A DNA stretch of 64,000 nucleotides from NCBI RefSeq assembly GCF_017303155.1, contig NZ_JAEKJR010000001.1, positions 1,302,001 through 1,366,000 on the forward strand, given 5' to 3'. A program made the position numbers and the translations under genes. The notes beneath the pieces are model-generated. The model did no database searches, was not told the DNA's origin, and saw nothing but the letters and a program-made list of their open reading frames with translations. Positions 26,170 to 35,901 of this stretch are shown here, piece by piece. The DNA comes from Microbulbifer salipaludis (lineage in GTDB: Bacteria > Pseudomonadota > Gammaproteobacteria > Pseudomonadales > Cellvibrionaceae). Within the stretch, counting starts at the first letter, position 1. Every line of letters begins with the position of its first letter.

Positions 26170-27798
26170 GTGGCAGCATCTCCGCCCGAGCAGGAACCAC
26201 AGAATCAGGCACCGCAGGCTCAAAACGATAGCCCGCAACGGGGGTTATTGCGCGGAAGTTCCGTGGTGGGTGGTGCCACTTTGCTTTCCCGTGTGATGGG
26301 GTTGGCGCGGGACGTGGTGTTCGCGCGACTGACCGGTGCCAGCGACGCCGCGGACGCCTTCTTCGTGGCATTCAAAATTCCCAACTTCTTTCGCCGCCTG
26401 TTCGCCGAGGGCGCCTTTGCCCAGGCGTTTGTGCCGGTACTGGCGGAATACCGCCAGAAAGGCGGCGTTGCCGCGGTGCGCGAGCTGAACGACCGGGTTG
26501 CCGGTGCGCTCGGCGGTACCCTGCTGCTGGTGACCCTGTTTGGCGTGCTGTGTGCACCGCTGGTGGCCGGTCTCTTTGCGTTCGGTTGGTGGTGGGGTGG
26601 CAACGAGCCGCAAAAGTTTGCCATGGCCACCGAAATGTTACGCATCACCTTTCCCTACCTGATGCTGATTTCCCTCACCGGTTTTGCCGGTGCCATCCTC
26701 AACAGCTTCGACCGTTTCGCCATTCCCGCGCTGACCCCGGTGCTGTTGAACCTGGTGCTGATTGCCGCCGCCACGGTGGCCGCCGGCTGGTTCGAGCCGC
26801 AGGTGATGGCGCTGGCCTGGGGGGTGCTGGCGGCCGGTGTGGTGCAGCTGCTTTTTCAGATTCCATTTCTGATGCGAGAGGGGCTGTTCCCGAAACCCCG
26901 GTGGGACTGGCAGTACCCGGGGGTGCGCAAGATTCTGCGCCTGATGGCGCCGGCGATTTTTGGTGTCTCGGTCACCCAGATTAGCCTGGTGCTGGATACG
27001 GTACTGGCGTCTTTCCTGCCTACCGGCTCGGTGACCTGGCTGTACTTTTCCGACCGCCTGACCGAACTGCCCCTGGGGGTGTTTGGCGTGGCAGTGGCCA
27101 CGGTAATCCTGCCGAACCTGTCCCGCCAGCACGCCGGCGGCGATCCGGTAAAGTTTCGCCATACCATCGACTGGGCACTGCGCAGCGTCACCCTGATCGC
27201 CCTGCCTGCCGCGGTGGCCCTGTTCCTGCTGGCCGAGCCGCTGCTCACCGTGCTGTTCCAGTACGGCAATATGACCCCGAGAGACATGAGCATGGCGGCC
27301 TGGTCACTGCGGGCCTACACCTTCGGGCTGCTGGCATTCATGCTCATCAAGGTGCTGGCGCCGGGCTACTTCGCCCGTCAGGACACGGCCACCCCGGTGA
27401 AGTTCGGGCTGATAGCCATTGCCTCGAAGATGATACTGAGCCTGCTGTTCGTGATTCCGCTGCATATGTACTTCCAGCTGGGCCACATGGGACTGGCGGC
27501 CGCCACCGCGGGGCAGGCGGCGATCAACGCGTGGTTGCTCTACCGCGGGCTGCGGCAGGGTGGTGTCTATGCACCAGAGCCCGGTTGGCGGGGGTATCTG
27601 CTGCGCCTGCTGCTGGCCAATCTGGCCATGGCGGTGGTTTTGCTGAGTATTCTCCACTACTGGCCCGCCTGGAACGCCTGGGCCTGGTGGGAGCGCTCCT
27701 GGCGCATGGGCGTGCTGGTGGCCGCCGGCGCCGGTGCCTATGGCCTGACCTTGCTGGCCAGCGGCCTGCGTCCGCGACATTTTCGGGCGTCTTCGTGA
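26170..27798 (+). CDS. murJ: Lipid II flippase MurJ
   Basis: Integral membrane protein (542 residues, about 14 TM segments, MOP superfamily) that moves lipid II across the inner membrane for peptidoglycan synthesis. Signatures are SSVVGGATLLSRVMGLARD, FFVAFKIPNFFRRLFAEGAF and FGVAVATVILPNLSRQH. The GTG start at 26170 gives an N-terminal extension rich in Gln/Pro of about 20 residues before the conserved part; a TTG around codon 27 could be an alternative. rpsT-murJ-ribF-ileS is a common order; here the pds genes separate rpsT from murJ. Confidence 0.95.
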   Translation: MAASPPEQEPQNQAPQAQNDSPQRGLLRGSSVVGGATLLSRVMGLARDVVFARLTGASDAADAFFVAFKIPNFFRRLFAEGAFAQAFVPVLAEYRQKGGVAAVRELNDRVAGALGGTLLLVTLFGVLCAPLVAGLFAFGWWWGGNEPQKFAMATEMLRITFPYLMLISLTGFAGAILNSFDRFAIPALTPVLLNLVLIAAATVAAGWFEPQVMALAWGVLAAGVVQLLFQIPFLMREGLFPKPRWDWQYPGVRKILRLMAPAIFGVSVTQISLVLDTVLASFLPTGSVTWLYFSDRLTELPLGVFGVAVATVILPNLSRQHAGGDPVKFRHTIDWALRSVTLIALPAAVALFLLAEPLLTVLFQYGNMTPRDMSMAAWSLRAYTFGLLAFMLIKVLAPGYFARQDTATPVKFGLIAIASKMILSLLFVIPLHMYFQLGHMGLAAATAGQAAINAWLLYRGLRQGGVYAPEPGWRGYLLRLLLANLAMAVVLLSILHYWPAWNAWAWWERSWRMGVLVAAGAGAYGLTLLASGLRPRHFRASS

Positions 27799-27883
27799 CC
27801 GCTGACGGTGCCCAGATGCCATGGAAATCCGGTATACTGCGCCGCTTGATTTTGCAAGGGCGACGAAAGGTGGTTGAAGCACT

Positions 27884-28861
27884 GTGACCGGGCAACGTGA
27901 GCTGATACGCGGGTTGCACAACCTGCGGCCGGGCCATCGGGGCTGCGTGGCCACCATTGGGTCATTCGATGGTGTGCACCTGGGGCACCAGGCCATCATT
28001 AGCCAGCTGCGGGCGCGGGCGGCGGAACACCAGTTGCCGTCGGTCGTCATCATCTTTGAACCCCAGCCCCACGAATACTTCTCCGGCGAGAAAGCGCCGG
28101 CGCGCTTGATGCGCTTCAAGGAGAAGGTGCTGGCGCTGTTCGATGCCGGCGTAGACCGGGTGCTGTGTTTGCAGTTCAACGAACGGCTGCGCAGCCTGAG
28201 TGCGGAGGCGTTTATTCAGCAGGTGCTGGTGGATGGCCTCGGCGTGCGGCATCTTGTGGTGGGCGATGATTTCCGTTTTGGCTGTGATCGCAGCGGGGAT
28301 TATGCGTTACTGCAAAAAGCGGGCGCCAAATCGGATTTTACCGTGGAAGACACGGCGACCCTGGAGATTGCCGGCGAGCGGGTAAGCAGCACGCGCATTC
28401 GCGAGGCCCTGCAAAACGCGGATTTTGCGTTGGCTGATCGGTTGCTGGGCAAGCCTTACCGGATCACCGGTCTGGTGGCGCGCGGCCGCGCCCTTGGCCG
28501 CCAGTTGGGTGCTCCCACCGCCAATGTGCGTTTGCACCGCTACCGTTCACCGCTGGTGGGCGTGTACACGGTCACTGCAAAACGCACCGATGGCAGCCCT
28601 ATGACGGGCAGTTGTATGGAAGTCGCCGGCGTTGCCAATGTGGGCTTCCGCCCAACGGTTGAGGGCGAAGGTGCTAAGCCGTTGCTCGAAGTGCACCTGC
28701 TTGATTTCAGTGGCGATCTATACGGCCGTGAAATTGCGGTGACCTTCTGCCACAAGCTGCGTGACGAAGAGAAGTTTGAGTCGTTGGATATTCTCAAGCA
28801 GAAAATTGCCGACGATATCGAAAACGCAAAGGCCTGGTTTGCCAATCGCGAAACACGCTGA
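27884..28861 (+). CDS. ribF: Bifunctional riboflavin kinase/FAD synthetase
   Basis: Converts riboflavin to FMN and then FAD. The 325-residue protein contains an N-terminal nucleotidyltransferase domain (ATIGSFDGVHLGHQAII, VVGDDFRFG, SSTRIREAL; about 1-185) and a C-terminal riboflavin kinase domain (GRQLGAPTANVRL, VGVYTV, NVGFRPTVEG; about 190-310). Translation starts at GTG 27884. It is followed by a 453-base gap with two large hairpin elements before ileS, in place of an ordinary terminator. Confidence 0.95.
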   Translation: MTGQRELIRGLHNLRPGHRGCVATIGSFDGVHLGHQAIISQLRARAAEHQLPSVVIIFEPQPHEYFSGEKAPARLMRFKEKVLALFDAGVDRVLCLQFNERLRSLSAEAFIQQVLVDGLGVRHLVVGDDFRFGCDRSGDYALLQKAGAKSDFTVEDTATLEIAGERVSSTRIREALQNADFALADRLLGKPYRITGLVARGRALGRQLGAPTANVRLHRYRSPLVGVYTVTAKRTDGSPMTGSCMEVAGVANVGFRPTVEGEGAKPLLEVHLLDFSGDLYGREIAVTFCHKLRDEEKFESLDILKQKIADDIENAKAWFANRETR

Positions 28862-28876
28862 ACACAATTCAATACC

Positions 28877-28915
28877 CCTTCGCGTTGTACGTAGTATTGA
28901 CGTGTAACGCGAAGG
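28877..28915. repeat. Inverted repeat just after ribF
   Basis: CCTTCGCGTTGTACGT and ACGTGTAACGCGAAGG form a 16-bp stem with two mismatches and a 7-nt loop, starting 16 bases after the ribF stop. No U-run follows; its end abuts the left arm of the next hairpin element. Confidence 0.6.
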
Positions 28916-29037
28916 CGAGGTGCCGGGGACGAGTTTTCAGGAGCGTCGCAAACAGGAAGTTTGCGCCGCAGCGCCCAGGGATGGGTTGAAGGGGGGCGCC
29001 TAGCCCGGTCCTGAAAACTCGTCCCCGGTGCCTTGCC
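28914..29037 (-). repeat. Three-stem hairpin element, copy 1
   Basis: Left arm 28914-28942 and right arm 29009-29037 pair over 29 bp with three mismatches; the core holds a short hairpin (GCAAAC-AGGAA-GTTTGC) and a second containing CCCAGGGATGGG. Read on the minus strand, the core aligns with the cores of the copies at 29102-29211 and 55914-56025, so all belong to one family. Confidence 0.8.
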
Positions 29038-29101
29038 GCCACCGAGCGAGTCAATGGGAGCCCCGGAGGTACGATCGGAGCTCTGTTTCCCTCTAGTGGC
29101 A

Positions 29102-29211
29102 CTGGAGCACTGGGTATCAGGTTTCAAAATCGCTGCGAGTACATCCATGTACGCTCCGGCGGTGACATTCATGTCACCGACGGTTTTGAAACCTGATCCC
29201 CAGCACTCCAG
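29102..29211 (+). repeat. Three-stem hairpin element, copy 2
   Basis: Arms 29102-29132 and 29181-29211 pair over 31 bp with a few mismatches (arm core ATCAGGTTTCAAAA). The core contains two stem-loops, GTACATCCATGTAC and GGTGACATTCATGTCACC. It is oriented opposite to copy 1, 65 bases away. The intervening bases and those after it up to ileS show no gene. Confidence 0.82.
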
Positions 29212-29223
29212 CTTAAATTTTTA

Positions 29224-29269
29224 GCCCTGTACTTCGTAAGTGTGATTCGCGAGCGAAGTAGGTGAGGGC
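29224..29269. repeat. Imperfect inverted repeat upstream of ileS
   Basis: GCCCTGTACTTCG and CGAAGTAGGTGAGGGC pair imperfectly. A related TAGCCC-GTA-CTTCG string follows the 55.9-kb hairpin element, suggesting it is a flank shared by this repeat class. Confidence 0.45.
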
Positions 29270-29314
29270 GTTAGAAGTGAATTAATCCCGAGCTACAACC
29301 GAAGTAGATAGCCA

Positions 29315-32119
29315 ATGACCGATTACAAAGCGACCCTGAATCTTCCACAAACCGACTTCCCCATGCGTGGCAACCTGCCCAATCGGGAGCCGGAGATTCT
29401 GAAAAAATGGCAGGAAGGCAAGCTCTACGAAAAAATTCGTGAAGCCCGTGCCGGTCGCGAGCAGTTTATCCTGCACGACGGCCCTCCCTACGCCAACGGC
29501 GATATCCACATCGGTCATTCGGTCAACAAGATCCTGAAAGACATCATCGTCAAATCGAAAACCCTCAGTGGTTTCGATGCCCCCTACGTGCCCGGTTGGG
29601 ACTGCCACGGCCTGCCTATCGAGCATAAAGTGGAGCAGAAAGTCGGCAAGGCCGGCGTCAAGGTGGATCACAAAACCTTCCGCCAGAAGTGCCGCGAGTA
29701 CGCCGCCAAACAGGTAGAAGGCCAGAAGAAAGACTTTATCCGCCTCGGCGTATTCGGTGAGTGGGATAACCCCTACCGCACCATGGACTTTGAGTTTGAA
29801 GCCGACATCATTCGCGCCCTCGGCGGCGTGGTGAAAAATGGCCACCTGTCCCGCGGCTTCAAGCCCGTCTACTGGAGCGTGGTGGGCGGTTCCGCATTGG
29901 CGGAAGCGGAAGTGGAGTACCAGGATAAAACCTCCTTCTCCATCTACGTCAAATACCCGGTCACCGACGAAACTGCCCTGGCCATCGCCGATGCTGCCGG
30001 TGGTCACGCCGGTGACGGCAACCTGTCAGTCGTGATCTGGACCACCACACCCTGGACGCTGCCGTCCTCCCAGGCGGTTTCCGTGAATGCGGGCCTCGAA
30101 TATGTTGTGGTGCAGGTGGGCGATGAGCGCCTGCTGGTGGCCGCAGAGCTGAAAGACGCGGTGCTGGCAGCGGCGGGCCTGAGCGGCGATGTGGTGGGGC
30201 ATATCCAGGGCGCTGCGCTGGAGCACTTGAAAATCCATCACCCGTTCTATGACAAGCAGCTGCCCATCATCCTCGGTGATCACGTTACTACGGACGCCGG
30301 TACCGGCTGTGTGCACACCGCCCCGGACCATGGCCCCGATGACTTCAACGTGGGCAGGCGCTACGGTATCGAAACGCTGAACTATGTGGATGACAACGGC
30401 GTTTACCGCGACGCAGTGCCCCTGTTTGCCGGCGAGCATGTGTACAAGGTGGACGGCAAGATTGTCGAATTGCTGCAAGAAAAAGGCGTGCTGCTGCACC
30501 AGGACAAACTGGTACACAGCTACCCGCACTGCTGGCGGACCAAAACCCCGCTCATTTACCGCGCCACACCGCAGTGGTTTATCAGCATGCAGCAGAACGA
30601 CCTGCTGGAGCATGCGCAAAAAGCGGCGGATGCGGTGGAGTGGATTCCCGGTTGGGGCAAGGCCCGTATCGACGGCATGCTCGAAGGCAGCCCGGACTGG
30701 TGTATTTCCCGACAGCGCACCTGGGGTGTGCCCATCGCGCTGTTTGTACACAAAGAGACCCAGGAGATTCACCCGGACACCCCCGCGCTCATGGAAAAAG
30801 TGGCGCAAAAGGTCGAGCAGGGTGGTATGGATGTCTGGTTCGAGCTGGACGCCAAAGAATTGCTGGGCGACGACGCAGACCAGTACCAGAAAGTAACGGA
30901 TACGCTGGACGTGTGGTTTGATTCCGGTGTGACCCACTATGCGGTGCTGGAGCGTCGCAAGGGGCTGCGCTTCCCGGCGGACCTGTACCTGGAAGGCTCC
31001 GACCAGCACCGCGGCTGGTTCCAGTCTTCGCTGAAGACCTCGATCGCTATCAATGACTGCGCACCGTACAAGCAGGTGCTGACCCATGGTTTTACCGTGG
31101 ACGCTCAGGGCCGCAAGATGTCCAAGTCCATCGGCAACGTGGTCGCGCCGCAGGATGTGATCAACAAAATGGGTGCCGATGTGTTGCGCCTGTGGGTAGC
31201 GGCCACCGACTTCAGCGGAGAAATGGGTGTTTCCGACGAGATTCTGAAACGCACCGCGGATTCCTATCGTCGCCTGCGTAATACCGCACGCTTCTTCCTG
31301 TCCAATCTGGCCGGCTTTGATCCTGCCAAAGACCTGCTGCCAGTCGATGAATTACTGGCGCTGGATCGTTGGGCGCTGGAACAGGCCGCCAAGCTGCAGG
31401 AAGAAATCGTAGCGGCCTATGATCGCTACCAGTTCCACCAGATTTATCAGAAGCTGCACAATTTCTGCGTTGTGGAAATGGGTGGTTTCTACCTGGATAT
31501 CATCAAAGACCGCCAGTACACCACGCAGGCAGACAGCGTGGCGCGCCGCTCGGCGCAGACCGCCCTGTACCACATCATGCAGGCGTTTGTACGCTGGGTT
31601 GCGCCCATCCTCAGCTTTACTGCGGAAGAGCTGTGGCAGTTTGTTCCGGGTAATAAAGAAGACAGCGTGATGCTGGCCGAGTGGCACCAGTTCCCGGCGC
31701 TGCCGCAGAACGCGGACATGGACAGCGAGTTCTGGGACGCGATTGCCGATGTGAAAACCGCCGTGAACAAAGTACTCGAGGAGCAGCGCGGTGCCGGCAA
31801 TATCGGCGGTTCCCTGCAGGCCTCGGTAACCCTGTATGCGGATCCGGCATTGCAGCAGAAGCTGGCCGCACTGCAAGACGAATTGCGCTTTGTGCTGATC
31901 TGCTCTTCGACGTCGGTCCAGCCGCTGTCTGACGCGGCAGGTGCCGAGGTAACCGAGCTGGCAGGTCTGCGGGTGGCCGTGCACAAGGTCGATGCACCCA
32001 AGTGCGGCCGCTGCTGGCACTACCGCGAAGACGTCGGCAGCAATAGCGAGCACCCGGAACTCTGTGGTCGCTGTGTGGAAAATGTCAGCGGAGCAGGCGA
32101 GGTACGCCACTATGCGTAA
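29315..32119 (+). CDS. ileS: Isoleucyl-tRNA synthetase
   Basis: Class I aminoacyl-tRNA synthetase of 934 residues charging tRNA-Ile, with an editing domain that removes valine. ATP-site motifs are HIGH ([12 protein letters not shown], about residue 67) and KMSKS ([10 protein letters not shown], about 605); the editing domain includes [11 protein letters not shown]. The C-terminal zinc ribbon has two Cys pairs, CGRCW and CGRCV, as in bacterial-type IleS. The stop overlaps the lspA start by eight bases. The ribosome-binding site is weak. Confidence 0.97.
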   Translation: MTDYKATLNLPQTDFPMRGNLPNREPEILKKWQEGKLYEKIREARAGREQFILHDGPPYANGDIHIGHSVNKILKDIIVKSKTLSGFDAPYVPGWDCHGLPIEHKVEQKVGKAGVKVDHKTFRQKCREYAAKQVEGQKKDFIRLGVFGEWDNPYRTMDFEFEADIIRALGGVVKNGHLSRGFKPVYWSVVGGSALAEAEVEYQDKTSFSIYVKYPVTDETALAIADAAGGHAGDGNLSVVIWTTTPWTLPSSQAVSVNAGLEYVVVQVGDERLLVAAELKDAVLAAAGLSGDVVGHIQGAALEHLKIHHPFYDKQLPIILGDHVTTDAGTGCVHTAPDHGPDDFNVGRRYGIETLNYVDDNGVYRDAVPLFAGEHVYKVDGKIVELLQEKGVLLHQDKLVHSYPHCWRTKTPLIYRATPQWFISMQQNDLLEHAQKAADAVEWIPGWGKARIDGMLEGSPDWCISRQRTWGVPIALFVHKETQEIHPDTPALMEKVAQKVEQGGMDVWFELDAKELLGDDADQYQKVTDTLDVWFDSGVTHYAVLERRKGLRFPADLYLEGSDQHRGWFQSSLKTSIAINDCAPYKQVLTHGFTVDAQGRKMSKSIGNVVAPQDVINKMGADVLRLWVAATDFSGEMGVSDEILKRTADSYRRLRNTARFFLSNLAGFDPAKDLLPVDELLALDRWALEQAAKLQEEIVAAYDRYQFHQIYQKLHNFCVVEMGGFYLDIIKDRQYTTQADSVARRSAQTALYHIMQAFVRWVAPILSFTAEELWQFVPGNKEDSVMLAEWHQFPALPQNADMDSEFWDAIADVKTAVNKVLEEQRGAGNIGGSLQASVTLYADPALQQKLAALQDELRFVLICSSTSVQPLSDAAGAEVTELAGLRVAVHKVDAPKCGRCWHYREDVGSNSEHPELCGRCVENVSGAGEVRHYA

Positions 32120-32630
32120 ACTTCTGGCTACCCCCTGGTGCTGGTACCTGTTGGCACTGGTGGTGATCGTGATCGATATCGTCACCAAGGTGTGGGCGGT
32201 CGACCGCTTTATGTACGGTCCGGCGCTGCAGATCATTCCCGGGTTTCTGCAGTTTACCTATGCCGAGAATTACGGTGCGGCGTTTAGCTTTCTGGCTGAC
32301 GCCGGTGGTTGGCAGCGCTGGTTCTTTGGCGCCGTGGCGGTGATATTCAGCGCGGTAGTGATTGTCTGGATCAAGCGGCTGCCGCTGGCGAAACGCTGGG
32401 AGCCGACGGCACTGGCGCTGATTCTCGGCGGTGCACTGGGTAACCTGTGGGATCGTATGTTGCTGGGTTATGTGCGCGACTTTATTTCCGTGTACCACGG
32501 CAGCTGGCATTTCCCGGTATTCAATGTCGCGGATATGGCGATTTCCGTCGGCGCGGCCATGCTGCTGATTGAGTTGCTGTTTTTTAAAGACAATAGTGAA
32601 GAGCCGGGCAAAAACGGCGCGGAAGTGTAA
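32112..32630 (+). CDS. lspA: Lipoprotein signal peptidase (signal peptidase II)
   Basis: Inner-membrane aspartic protease that cuts the signal peptide from prolipoproteins such as BamD and BamE. The 172-residue protein has four TM helices; the catalytic aspartates lie in [10 protein letters not shown] and FNVADMAIS, and [12 protein letters not shown] is the other conserved block. The reading frame is open upstream inside ileS, but the ATG at 32112 gives the typical MRKLLATPW start. The eight-base overlap with ileS implies coupled translation. Confidence 0.96.
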   Translation: MRKLLATPWCWYLLALVVIVIDIVTKVWAVDRFMYGPALQIIPGFLQFTYAENYGAAFSFLADAGGWQRWFFGAVAVIFSAVVIVWIKRLPLAKRWEPTALALILGGALGNLWDRMLLGYVRDFISVYHGSWHFPVFNVADMAISVGAAMLLIELLFFKDNSEEPGKNGAEV

Positions 32631-32647
32631 ATAATCAGAGATGTACC

Positions 32648-33088
32648 ATGAGTAATAACGTAATCGGTGAGCACAGCCGGGTCACCCTGCACTTTGCGCT
32701 GAAACTGGATGATGGCTCCGAGATCGACTCCAATTTTGAAGGAGAGCCCGCAACCTTCATCGTGGGAGACGGCAACCTGCTACCGGGCTTCGAGCAATCC
32801 CTGCTCGGCCTGAAAGCCGGTGACGAAGCGGAAATCGAAATTCCGCCGGAAGCGGGCTTTGGTCAGCGTAATCCGTCCAATATCCAGAAAGTGAAGAAAG
32901 GGCATTTCTCTCCCGATATGGAATTGGAAGAGGGGCTGGTGGTCTCTTTTGACAATGGTGATGGCGAGTTGCCCGGTGTCATCCGCGAAGTGGGCGAGGA
33001 TGATGTCGAGGTGGATTTTAATCACCCCCTCGCCGGGCAGACGGTATTCTTTCACGTGAAAATTCTCGAAGTGGCCTCGGTCAATTAA
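32648..33088 (+). CDS. fkpB: FKBP-type peptidyl-prolyl cis-trans isomerase (SlpA/FkpB)
   Basis: Cytoplasmic prolyl isomerase of the SlyD-like FKBP class, 146 residues. The FKBP part is split by an insert-in-flap domain (about 70-125), seen as QRNPSNIQKVKKGHFSPD and VSFDNGDGELPGVIREVGEDDVEVDFNHPLAG. It lacks the His-rich metal tail of SlyD, which supports SlpA/FkpB. Between lspA and ispH in one operon, the standard arrangement. Ribosome-binding site weak. Confidence 0.93.
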   Translation: MSNNVIGEHSRVTLHFALKLDDGSEIDSNFEGEPATFIVGDGNLLPGFEQSLLGLKAGDEAEIEIPPEAGFGQRNPSNIQKVKKGHFSPDMELEEGLVVSFDNGDGELPGVIREVGEDDVEVDFNHPLAGQTVFFHVKILEVASVN

Positions 33089-33121
33089 TTGTTTGGCTCG
33101 ACAGGTCAAGGACAGCGCAAC

Positions 33122-34060
33122 ATGCAAATTCGCCTCGCCAATCCCCGCGGTTTCTGCGCGGGTGTCGATCGCGCCATTGATATCGTCAATCGTGCACTGG
33201 ATGTCTTTGGTGCGCCCATTTATGTGCGGCACGAAGTGGTCCACAACAAGTTTGTGGTGGACACCCTGCGCGAGCGCGGGGCGGTGTTTGTGGACGAGCT
33301 GGCGGAAGTGCCGGACGATGTGATCGTTATTTTCAGCGCGCACGGCGTGTCCAAGGCGGTGCAGCAGGAAGCGGCCGAGCGCGGCCTGAAAGTCTTCGAT
33401 GCAACCTGCCCACTGGTTACCAAGGTGCATATCGAGGTCAGCAAGTTCAGCAGCGATGGAAGCGAGTGCGTGCTCATTGGCCACCAGGGCCACCCGGAAG
33501 TCGAAGGCACCATGGGGCAATACGACGCTGCCAACGGTGGTGCCATCTATCTGGTGGAAAATGAGCAGGACGTGGCGGCGCTGGCGGTGAAGGACCCGGA
33601 CAACCTGACGTTTGTCACCCAGACCACACTGTCTGTGGATGATACCTCCCGGGTCATTGATGCCCTGCGCGCGAAGTTCCCGAATATCCGCGGCCCGCGC
33701 AAAGACGACATCTGCTACGCCACCCAGAACCGGCAGGACGCGGTCAAGCAGCTGGCGCTGGAGTGCGACCTTGTGCTGGTGGTGGGTAGTCCCAACAGCT
33801 CAAACTCCAATCGCCTGCGCGAGCTGGCGGAGCGCTGTGGGGCGGAAGCCTATCTGATTGACGGCTCTGGCTGTATCGACGCCACGTGGTTGCAGGGCAA
33901 AAACACCATTGGCATCACTGCTGGTGCCTCGGCCCCAGAGGTGCTGGTGGAGCAAGTCATTCAGAAGCTCCGTGACATGGGGGCAGAGGCGCCCAATGAA
34001 GTGGCGGGCACTCCGGAAAACATCAGTTTCAGCCTGCCGAAAGAGCTGCGCACGCCGTAA
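33122..34060 (+). CDS. ispH: 4-hydroxy-3-methylbut-2-enyl diphosphate reductase
   Basis: Last enzyme of the MEP isoprenoid pathway; a 4Fe-4S protein producing IPP and DMAPP. The 312-residue protein has cluster cysteines in [12 protein letters not shown] (Cys12), FDATCPLV and [11 protein letters not shown], plus the HEVVHN and [10 protein letters not shown] substrate-site motifs. The frame is open 11 codons upstream, but [14 protein letters not shown] at 33122 is the family start and has AGGA upstream. It ends the ileS operon and converges with fimT. It supplies precursors for IspB. Confidence 0.97.
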   Translation: MQIRLANPRGFCAGVDRAIDIVNRALDVFGAPIYVRHEVVHNKFVVDTLRERGAVFVDELAEVPDDVIVIFSAHGVSKAVQQEAAERGLKVFDATCPLVTKVHIEVSKFSSDGSECVLIGHQGHPEVEGTMGQYDAANGGAIYLVENEQDVAALAVKDPDNLTFVTQTTLSVDDTSRVIDALRAKFPNIRGPRKDDICYATQNRQDAVKQLALECDLVLVVGSPNSSNSNRLRELAERCGAEAYLIDGSGCIDATWLQGKNTIGITAGASAPEVLVEQVIQKLRDMGAEAPNEVAGTPENISFSLPKELRTP

Positions 34061-34063
34061 TGC

Positions 34064-34576
34064 TCAACAGTCCGCGGCGGTGATGGTGTCAACCCTGACC
34101 CGGCCGCTGCGTGCCAGTACCAGCCGGTATCCGCTGCCCCCATTCGCGGGGCAGATGGTGAACGATCCTGCCTGAAAACCACCGCTGCTGGCTGTGCCGG
34201 CAAAGCGGCTCTCTCCGGTCCCGATAAACGAAACGTAGTTGGCCAGCGGGCCATTCGCGCGAATCGTTACTCCGGTCAGTGGCTCTCCCGTAGCGATCGG
34301 ATCCTCCCCGGGATCCCTCTCCCCGTCGAAATCCCGATCATGGAATATTTCCCAGCCGGACTGCCAGTCACCCCGTTTGCGCAACGTGGCACGCTGATTG
34401 GTGACCACCGCCTTGTTGCGGGTCAGCTTGATGGCCTGCAGTAGTGAGTCGGCTGCTGTGCGGGTTCGATTCGATTCCAGTTGTTGCTGAAAGCTGGGCA
34501 ATCCGATCGCCAGCAGGATACCGAGAATACTCAGGGTGATTAACAGTTCGACCAATGTGAGACCGCGAGCGTTCAC
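34064..34576 (-). CDS. fimT: Type IV pilus pseudopilin FimT/GspH family
   Basis: A 170-residue minor pilin. The prepilin peptidase site is NARG-LTLVELLI near the N-terminus (Glu at +5), followed by a hydrophobic helix and a GspH-like C-terminal beta domain. I use GTG at 34576: AAGGAGGAG lies just upstream, and it leaves a short leader typical of prepilins, whereas the frame open to 34711 has no such site. In P. aeruginosa fimT starts the minor pilin cluster on the same strand; here it is on the opposite strand to fimU. FimT has been linked to DNA uptake in some competent bacteria. Confidence 0.82.
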   Translation of the reverse strand: MNARGLTLVELLITLSILGILLAIGLPSFQQQLESNRTRTAADSLLQAIKLTRNKAVVTNQRATLRKRGDWQSGWEIFHDRDFDGERDPGEDPIATGEPLTGVTIRANGPLANYVSFIGTGESRFAGTASSGGFQAGSFTICPANGGSGYRLVLARSGRVRVDTITAADC

Positions 34577-34897
34577 AACTCCTCCTTGAGCTGCCTGTTT
34601 CGTGAGCAGCCTCCTTCCTGGCAGCTGCGCGTATTTTTCGGCCCTTTCCCGGCCCCGATAATCTTGATCGGTCGTCCTGCTTGGCCTTTGGCCCAAGGAA
34701 ATAGTGCACAAAAATTAACACCGGCCAAATTTCGTATCCAGTAACAGCCCCGATGATATTGACGATCGGTTAGAATGCGCGCCAATAATAGGGATACATC
34801 CGTACCAGGTGCGTTAGTCGAGCACCCTGTGCGCAAAAAATAATCAATGGTGGTTGGCGAGTTGCAAAAACCGCAGCGGTATCCGGGAGTTCACACT

Positions 34898-35449
34898 ATG
34901 GGGTTCAGACAGCAGGGGCTCACCCTGATAGAGCTAATGATCACGCTGGCCGTCCTGGCGGTGGTGGTTGGTATTGCCGTTCCCAGCTTTAACACAATGA
35001 TTCAGAACAACCGTTCCCTGGCGCTGGGCGAAGAGCTGGCCGGTGCGCTCAACTATGCGCGCAGCGAGGCAGTAAAACGTGGGGCAAGAGTCACCCTGTG
35101 CGGCAGTACCGATGGCGCTACCTGTGATGGCTCCTGGGCCGATAACTGGATCGTAGTGGTGGATACCGCAGCCACCGACGATGCCGCCGCACCGGTAGTA
35201 GCCAACGCGGCCGCCGTGCTGCGTTTCTGGGAGGCGCCGGACAACAACGCCACCATCGCCGCGACCCAGGGCAGCGCCACGCCCACCTTCGTCCGCTTCA
35301 CCCGCAAGGGCACCCTCGGGCGCTCTACCGTCGGTACGGTCACCCTGAACACCAGTTTTAGCGGATGCAGCAGTAATAACGCGCGCTTGCTGACCGTCGG
35401 CGCTGCGGGAATGCTGAATATGTCGCGCAGTACCGACGGCTGTTCCTGA
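34898..35449 (+). CDS. fimU: Minor type IV pilin FimU/GspH family (copy 1)
   Basis: A 183-residue minor pilin, one of the priming-complex subunits of type IV pili. Leader MGFRQQG ends at the peptidase site before LTLIELMITLAVLAVVVGIAVPSF, then a GspH-type globular domain with two cysteine pairs (CGSTDGATC, near the end CSSNN..GC). The ATG at 34898 follows a CGGGAG site; the upstream in-frame extension is unlikely. Its first 90 residues are nearly identical to those of the copy at 41792, although codons differ. First gene of the first minor-pilin operon. Confidence 0.88.
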   Translation: MGFRQQGLTLIELMITLAVLAVVVGIAVPSFNTMIQNNRSLALGEELAGALNYARSEAVKRGARVTLCGSTDGATCDGSWADNWIVVVDTAATDDAAAPVVANAAAVLRFWEAPDNNATIAATQGSATPTFVRFTRKGTLGRSTVGTVTLNTSFSGCSSNNARLLTVGAAGMLNMSRSTDGCS

Positions 35450-35465
35450 GCGAGGAGGTAGAACA

Positions 35466-35891
35466 ATGAATAAGCAACAGGGCGCCGGCCTGATCGAAGT
35501 TTTGGTGACCGTACTGATTCTCGGCACTTCACTACTTGCCCTTGCCGCGCTGCAGAGTAAATCCCTGCACTACAACCACAGTGCTTACCTGCGTTCCCAG
35601 GCCAATATCCTGGCCTATGACATTCTCGATCGGGTGCGTATCAATCGCGCCAATATCGCGGGCTATAACCTGGCGGTGGGTGACGCCAAGCCCACCGGAA
35701 GCACCCTGGCGCAGCAGGATTTGAACCAGTGGCTCACCAATCTGGAAACTCTGTTGCCGGGCGCCGACGGCGGGGTTGCGTGTGTCTCTGCCACCCGCTT
35801 CTGTACGGTCACCATTCAGTGGGCAGAACAAAACAGCTCTGGCGATGCCAGCGAAGACGAAAGCGAATTCGTCTACACCACCCGGCTGTGA
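35466..35891 (+). CDS. pilV: Type IV pilus minor pilin PilV (copy 1)
   Basis: A 141-residue minor pilin. MNKQQG precedes the cleavage site, then AGLIEVLVTVLILGTSLLALAALQSKSL forms the hydrophobic helix (Glu at +5). One cysteine pair is near the C-terminus (CVSATRFC). GAGGAGG lies upstream of the ATG, one of the strongest ribosome-binding sites in the window. Follows fimU by 16 bases and precedes pilW by 10. The copy at 42347 is almost identical over the N-terminal 60 residues. Confidence 0.88.
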   Translation: MNKQQGAGLIEVLVTVLILGTSLLALAALQSKSLHYNHSAYLRSQANILAYDILDRVRINRANIAGYNLAVGDAKPTGSTLAQQDLNQWLTNLETLLPGADGGVACVSATRFCTVTIQWAEQNSSGDASEDESEFVYTTRL

Positions 35892-35901
35892 GGGAATATC
35901 C

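Noticed and set aside
34788..34815. ATACATCCGTACC-like string upstream of fimU as a fifth hairpin element
   Set aside because: Only one short loop-like motif is present, with no second hairpin and no closing arms.
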